A program made the translations under genes and the position numbers. Shown piece by piece: positions 14,283 through 17,675 of a stretch of DNA of 17,675 nucleotides (positions within the stretch are counted from its first letter, which is position 1; each line of letters begins with the position of its first letter). The DNA comes from Spirochaetaceae bacterium (GTDB lineage: Bacteria; Spirochaetota; Spirochaetia; SZUA-6; Fen-1364). The notes beneath the pieces are model-generated. The model worked only from the letters and a program-made list of their open reading frames with translations, did not search any database and had not been told where the DNA came from. The stretch spans positions 617 to 18,291 of the forward strand of contig PLNO01000080.1 in the NCBI GenBank assembly GCA_003141795.1, given 5' to 3'.

Positions 14283-14614
14283 TGAAGCTCCTCCTCGTCG
14301 TCCTGAAGTCCGTGGAATCGCTGGAAGATGTGCTCGAGGGCATGGTCGAGGCGGGGGTGACGGGCGCCACGGTCGTGGAATCCATCGGCATGGGCAGGAT
14401 CCTGGAAGACGTCCCGCTCTTTGCCGGCCTGCGCAGCATGTTCCGTTCCTCCAAACCCCACAACAACATGATCTTCTCCGTGATCGGCGACGAGCAGGCG
14501 GCGGAGACCCTTCAGATCCTCGGCACCATCCTCGACTGCGCCAACGGGCGGGGCAAGGGGATCGCTCTCACGGTGCCCATCGACTCCGCGATAGGGATGC
14601 GGGCGCTGCCGTGA
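14282..14614 (+). CDS. P-II-like nitrogen-regulatory-type signalling protein
   Basis: This 110-residue protein has the P-II fold pattern: LLLVVLKSVESLEDVLEGMVEAGVTGATVVES for the first beta-alpha-beta unit, GMGRILEDVPLFAGLRSMF for the T-loop region, NNMIFSVIGDEQAAETLQIL for the second unit, and a C-terminal GRGKGIALTVPIDSAIG. P-II trimers bind ATP/ADP and 2-oxoglutarate and control partners through the T-loop. The usual uridylylated Tyr of GlnB is not evident, so this is a P-II-like branch with unknown ligand and partner. ATG 14282 overlaps the EIIA stop by one base, after GGGAGGA at 14271-14277; GTG 14279 is an alternative. It overlaps the following dehydrogenase by four bases (GTGA), which argues that the two sensor proteins and the oxidoreductases work together. 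Confidence 0.8.
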   Translation: MKLLLVVLKSVESLEDVLEGMVEAGVTGATVVESIGMGRILEDVPLFAGLRSMFRSSKPHNNMIFSVIGDEQAAETLQILGTILDCANGRGKGIALTVPIDSAIGMRALP

Positions 14615-16059
14615 CGCGCGGCCCCTACGACGTCGCCGTGATCGGGGCCGGCGTCTCGGGTGCGGCCATCGCGCGCCGGCTCTCCTCCTATCGCCTGGAC
14701 ATCGCGCTCGTCGAACGCTCCGTCGACGTCTCTTTCGGCGTTTCCAAGGCCAACTCCGGCATCATCCACGGCGGGTTCCACCACGCCGCCTCCTCGCTGA
14801 AGGCGCGTCTGGAGGTGGCGGGCAGCCGGGCGTTCGACCAGCTCCAGGCGGAGCTCGGCTTTCCCTTCCGCCGCTCGGGGATCGTCGTCGCGGCATTCTC
14901 CGTGGAGGAAATGCGGGTCGTCGACCATCTCTACCAGCAGGGCCTGGACTGCGGGGCCCCGGGCCTGGAGATCGTCGGTCGGGAGAGGATCCTCCAGCTG
15001 GAGCCCGCGCTGAGCAGGGACGCTGTCGGAGGGCTCTATGCCGCCGCGGGGGGCATCATCGAGCCGTATCGCTTCGTCTTCGCCCTGGTCGAGTCGGCGG
15101 TTGCCAACGGCGTGACGCTTTTCACCGCCTGGGAGGCCACGGCCGCCGGCTGGGACGGGGACACCTGGCGGATCGTCTCCGCCGCGGGGGAGGAGATCCG
15201 CGCCCGCTGGGTCGTGAACGCTGCGGGGCTGCGGGCCGATACCGTCTCCGCGATGTTCGGCGGTGAAGAGTTCAGGATCACCCCGCGCAAGGGCGAAGAG
15301 TTCATACTCGACAAGGGCGCGGCCGGGCCGCCCACACGCGTGGTTTTTCCCGTGCCGGCGCGCACCTCCAAAGGGGTGCTCGTCATCCCCACCGTGGAGG
15401 GCACCGTGATGATCGGGCCCACCGCGGAGGAGGGGGAGGACAAGGAGGACACCTCCACGACGCCGGAAAACCTCGAACGGGTCTTCCAGCTCGCCTCCCG
15501 CATGGTGCCGCGCATCTCCAAGCGCGACATCATCACCTCCTTTGCCGGGCTGCGCCCGACGCTGCCAGGGGACGACTTCCTCATCGAAGTCTCGCACAAG
15601 GCGCCCTGCCTCGTGCAGGTTGCCGGCATCCAGTCCCCCGGGCTCACCGCGTCCCCCGCCATCGCGGAGCTCGTGAAGGACCTCCTGAGGGATGCGGGGC
15701 TCGCGCTCGTGGAGAAGTCGGACTGGCGTCCGGGGATCCCCCACATGGAGCGCACGCGTGACCATGCGCCCTGGGAGCTCGACCAGCTGGTGGCCAGGGA
15801 CCCGTCGTACGCGCACATGGTCTGCCGCTGCGAAGGGGTGTCGGAAGCGGAAGTGGTGGAAGCCATCCGCAAGGGCCATACGACCCTGGACGGGGTGAAG
15901 TACTATACACGCGCCGGCATGGGCCGGTGCCAGGGCGGGTTCTGCACCTACCGGATCCTGCAGCTCATCTCCCGCGAAACCGGCCTGCCGTTGGAGCGCA
16001 TCACGAAGCACGGTCCCGGCTCCGAGCTCGTCGTCGGACGGGTGGGGGGTGGATCGTGA
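14611..16059 (+). CDS. GlpA-like FAD-dependent dehydrogenase with C-terminal [2Fe-2S] (BFD-type) domain
   Basis: This 482-residue enzyme has a DAO-family FAD domain: Rossmann motif VAVIGAGVSGAAIARRLSS at residues 8-26, the ANSGIIHGGFHH block common to glycerol-3-phosphate and 2-hydroxyglutarate oxidases, and ITSFAGLRPTLPGDDFLIE later. Residues about 400-450 form a BFD-like iron-sulfur domain with Cys405, Cys407, Cys440 and Cys445 (CxC, 32 residues, CxxxxC). The architecture is that of the anaerobic glycerol-3-phosphate dehydrogenase subunit GlpA and relatives. The likely reaction is oxidation of glycerol 3-phosphate to dihydroxyacetone phosphate, but 2-hydroxyacid substrates are possible. The GTG start shares four bases with the P-II gene, and the stop shares four with the next gene, so the products are probably made in step as a complex. 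Confidence 0.9.
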   Translation: MTRGPYDVAVIGAGVSGAAIARRLSSYRLDIALVERSVDVSFGVSKANSGIIHGGFHHAASSLKARLEVAGSRAFDQLQAELGFPFRRSGIVVAAFSVEEMRVVDHLYQQGLDCGAPGLEIVGRERILQLEPALSRDAVGGLYAAAGGIIEPYRFVFALVESAVANGVTLFTAWEATAAGWDGDTWRIVSAAGEEIRARWVVNAAGLRADTVSAMFGGEEFRITPRKGEEFILDKGAAGPPTRVVFPVPARTSKGVLVIPTVEGTVMIGPTAEEGEDKEDTSTTPENLERVFQLASRMVPRISKRDIITSFAGLRPTLPGDDFLIEVSHKAPCLVQVAGIQSPGLTASPAIAELVKDLLRDAGLALVEKSDWRPGIPHMERTRDHAPWELDQLVARDPSYAHMVCRCEGVSEAEVVEAIRKGHTTLDGVKYYTRAGMGRCQGGFCTYRILQLISRETGLPLERITKHGPGSELVVGRVGGGS

Positions 16060-17312
16060 TCCGCCGAAGCGTGGACGCCGTGGTCGTCGGCGGGGGCAGC
16101 GCAGGTCTTGCCGCAGCGCTTCAATTGCGCGAGTCGGGGGCGTCGGTTGCCATCGTCGAGCGCGACCCGTTCCTCGGCGGCATACTCCTGCAGTGCATCC
16201 ACAGCGGGTTCGGGCTTCACACCTTCAAGGAGGACCTCACCGGGCCCGAGTACGCGGAGAGATTCGTCGCTCCGGCGCTCAAGGCCGGCATCGAGATCTA
16301 CCTCGACGCCACGGTGGTGGAGATCGGCGAGGAGCCGCACGGCCGCGCCGTGACGGCCCTCTCCCGTTCCCTGGGTGTCGTGCGGCTGGACGCGCGCGCC
16401 GTCGTCCTGGCCATGGGCTGCCGCGAGCGCAACAGGGGGAACATCGCCATCGCCGGCACGCGCCCGGCCGGAGTCTTCACCGCGGGGCTTGCCCAGCGTC
16501 TTGTGAACATTGAGGGCTGCATTCCGGGCCGCAAGGTGGTCATCATCGGCTCGGGGGACATCGGGCTCATCATGGCGCGCAGGCTCACCCTCGTGGGCTG
16601 CTCGGTGCTCGCCGTCGTGGAGATCCAGTCCTATCCGTCGGGGAGCGCGCGTAATATCGCGCAATGCCTCAGCGACTATTCGATCCCCCTGTACCTCGGC
16701 CACGTGGTGACGAGGATCGAGGGCAGGGACAGGGTGGAGGCCGTACAGGTCGCACCCCTTGCCGAGGGCAGGGCCGACACGGAAAAAGGTTTCCGCATTC
16801 TCTGCGACACGGTCCTCCTCTCCGTCGGGCTCATTCCGGAGAACGAGCTCTCCCGTGCCGCTGGAGTCCCCATCAATGAAGGCACCGCGGGGCCCTGGGT
16901 GGATGCGAATCTCATGACCGGCGCTCCGGGCATCTTTGCCTGCGGCAATGTCCTGCACGTCCATGACCTGGTGGATTTCGTTACCGAGGAGTCGCGCCGC
17001 TGCGCGGACAGGGTGTCCGCCTATCTTTCCGGTGGACCGGCGACCCCCATGTACGGGGTGACCCCGGGGGCGAACGTGCGCTACGTCGTTCCCAACTCGT
17101 GCGCCCCCGGCAGGGAGAACGTTTTTTTCCTCCGGCCCCTCGTCGTGAAGAACGACGCGCAGCTCACGGTGCGCATGGACGGGCAGGTGGTGAGGTCCCG
17201 CAGGCTCCCGCACATCCAGCCCTCGGAGATGATCCGTCTCAGCCTGGAGCCCGGCGCTCTGCCCGCCGCGGCATCCGGTGAGAAGCACGTGGTGGAGGTG
17301 GCACTGCAATGA
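16056..17312 (+). CDS. FAD/NAD(P)-dependent oxidoreductase (pyridine nucleotide-disulfide family), partner of GlpA-like subunit
   Basis: This 418-residue flavoprotein has two dinucleotide-binding motifs: VVVGGGSAGLAAALQL (FAD, from residue 9) and KVVIIGSGDIGLIMARRL in the middle (NAD(P)H). ILLQCIHSGFGLHTFKEDLTGPEY and VLAMGCRERNRGN are typical of the subgroup encoded beside GlpA-like and DUF1667 proteins. APGIFACGNVLHVHDLVDFV is the C-terminal FAD-contact block. It probably passes electrons between the dehydrogenase and NAD(P)H or another carrier. GTG 16056 is the start: it overlaps the previous stop in GTGA, follows GGTGGGGGG, and lies just before the first strand of the FAD fold. A longer in-frame version from 15927 would add low-complexity, Arg-rich sequence that overlaps the previous gene. 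The stop overlaps the next gene in ATGA. Confidence 0.9.
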   Translation: MIRRSVDAVVVGGGSAGLAAALQLRESGASVAIVERDPFLGGILLQCIHSGFGLHTFKEDLTGPEYAERFVAPALKAGIEIYLDATVVEIGEEPHGRAVTALSRSLGVVRLDARAVVLAMGCRERNRGNIAIAGTRPAGVFTAGLAQRLVNIEGCIPGRKVVIIGSGDIGLIMARRLTLVGCSVLAVVEIQSYPSGSARNIAQCLSDYSIPLYLGHVVTRIEGRDRVEAVQVAPLAEGRADTEKGFRILCDTVLLSVGLIPENELSRAAGVPINEGTAGPWVDANLMTGAPGIFACGNVLHVHDLVDFVTEESRRCADRVSAYLSGGPATPMYGVTPGANVRYVVPNSCAPGRENVFFLRPLVVKNDAQLTVRMDGQVVRSRRLPHIQPSEMIRLSLEPGALPAAASGEKHVVEVALQ

Positions 17313-17675
17313 GCACGCCCGCCCCCGACACGGAGAAGACCGCCCAGCTCGTCTGCATCGCCTGCCCCATGGCCTGCCGTCTCACCGTGACTCAGGCATC
17401 GACGGGCGATATCACCGTGACCGGCAACCGCTGCCCGCGCGGGGACGCCTACGGAAGGGAAGAGGTGCTTGCGCCGAAGCGGATCGTGACCGCCGTCGTG
17501 CCCACCGGGTCCCCCGATTTCCCCTGCGCGCCGGTGCGCACGGACGCACCCGTGCCGAAGGAGGATATCCCGCGGCTCCTTCGGGAGCTGTACGGCCGGA
17601 CGTGCCCCCTGCCGGTGCGGCAGGGAAAGGTGCTGATCGAGGATTTTTCGGGTGCGCGGGTGATCGTCACCCGGA
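17309..17675 (+). CDS. DUF1667 four-cysteine protein, 3'-truncated by window edge
   Basis: The frame opened by ATG 17309 stays open to the last base, giving 122 residues, close to the usual full length of about 120-130. Four cysteines lie at 16, 19, 23 and 42 (VCIACPMACRLTV and GNRCPRGDAYG), a probable iron-sulfur or metal site. PVRTDAPVPKEDIPRLLREL, PLPVRQGKVLIEDFSG and VIVTR match the family's C-terminal half. DUF1667 genes commonly follow a GlpA-like dehydrogenase and an FAD/NAD oxidoreductase, as here, so it is probably the electron-transfer subunit. The ATGA overlap with the previous gene indicates coupling. Confidence 0.87.
   Translation, partial: MSTPAPDTEKTAQLVCIACPMACRLTVTQASTGDITVTGNRCPRGDAYGREEVLAPKRIVTAVVPTGSPDFPCAPVRTDAPVPKEDIPRLLRELYGRTCPLPVRQGKVLIEDFSGARVIVTR

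Noticed and set aside
15927..16055. Upstream extension of the FAD/NAD oxidoreductase gene
   Set aside because: The added residues are Arg/Pro-rich, overlap the iron-sulfur domain of the previous gene in another frame, and precede the natural FAD-fold start at 16056.

Overview
The window is a GC-rich bacterial chromosome segment with genes packed tightly and all on the + strand. It looks like a diderm, most likely Spirochaetota. The clue is the sugar-binding protein, whose export signal ends in LAFCAGQKE, a style common in spirochaete binding proteins. GTG starts and ATGA/GTGA overlaps are frequent. There is no rRNA or marker gene to fix the taxonomy, so this is inference.

Region 1 (1-3413): the C-terminal part of cobalamin-independent methionine synthase (metE, cut by the left edge), then a YitJ-type fusion of homocysteine S-methyltransferase and methylenetetrahydrofolate reductase. 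Together they make 5-methyl-THF and methylate homocysteine. Region 2 (3414-3597): three copies of a 19-bp GC-rich repeat, then an AT-rich stretch with a well-formed sigma70-type promoter and candidate operators.

Region 3 (3598-12009): a carbohydrate operon. In order it holds a LacI-family regulator, a cupin resembling D-lyxose isomerase, a periplasmic sugar-binding protein, an RbsC-type permease, a DUF4432 mutarotase-like protein, a single-domain ABC ATPase, an MttB-family (trimethylamine methyltransferase-like) protein without an in-frame amber codon, and an FGGY carbohydrate kinase. The simplest reading is uptake, anomer interconversion, aldose-ketose isomerisation and phosphorylation of a pentose such as D-lyxose, entering the pentose phosphate pathway as D-xylulose 5-phosphate. 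The MttB-like protein does not fit that reading and is the best candidate for undescribed chemistry, perhaps handling a methylated substrate. Strong hairpins sit just before the binding-protein gene and between it and the permease gene.

Region 4 (12010-12160): four copies of the same 19-bp repeat, 26 bp apart. The two repeat arrays therefore bracket the sugar operon exactly. Region 5 (12161-13706): a small membrane-anchored protein of unknown function and chorismate synthase (aroC).

Region 6 (13730-17675): a promoter-like sequence, then a translationally coupled operon. It encodes a PTS EIIA (type 2) protein, a P-II-like signalling protein, a GlpA-like FAD dehydrogenase with a C-terminal BFD-type [2Fe-2S] domain, a second FAD/NAD oxidoreductase, and a DUF1667 four-cysteine protein cut by the right edge. 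The last three form a recurring three-gene set thought to oxidise glycerol 3-phosphate or a similar 2-hydroxy substrate. The two sensor-type proteins at the head of the operon suggest direct control of this oxidation by phosphorylation state and small ligands.
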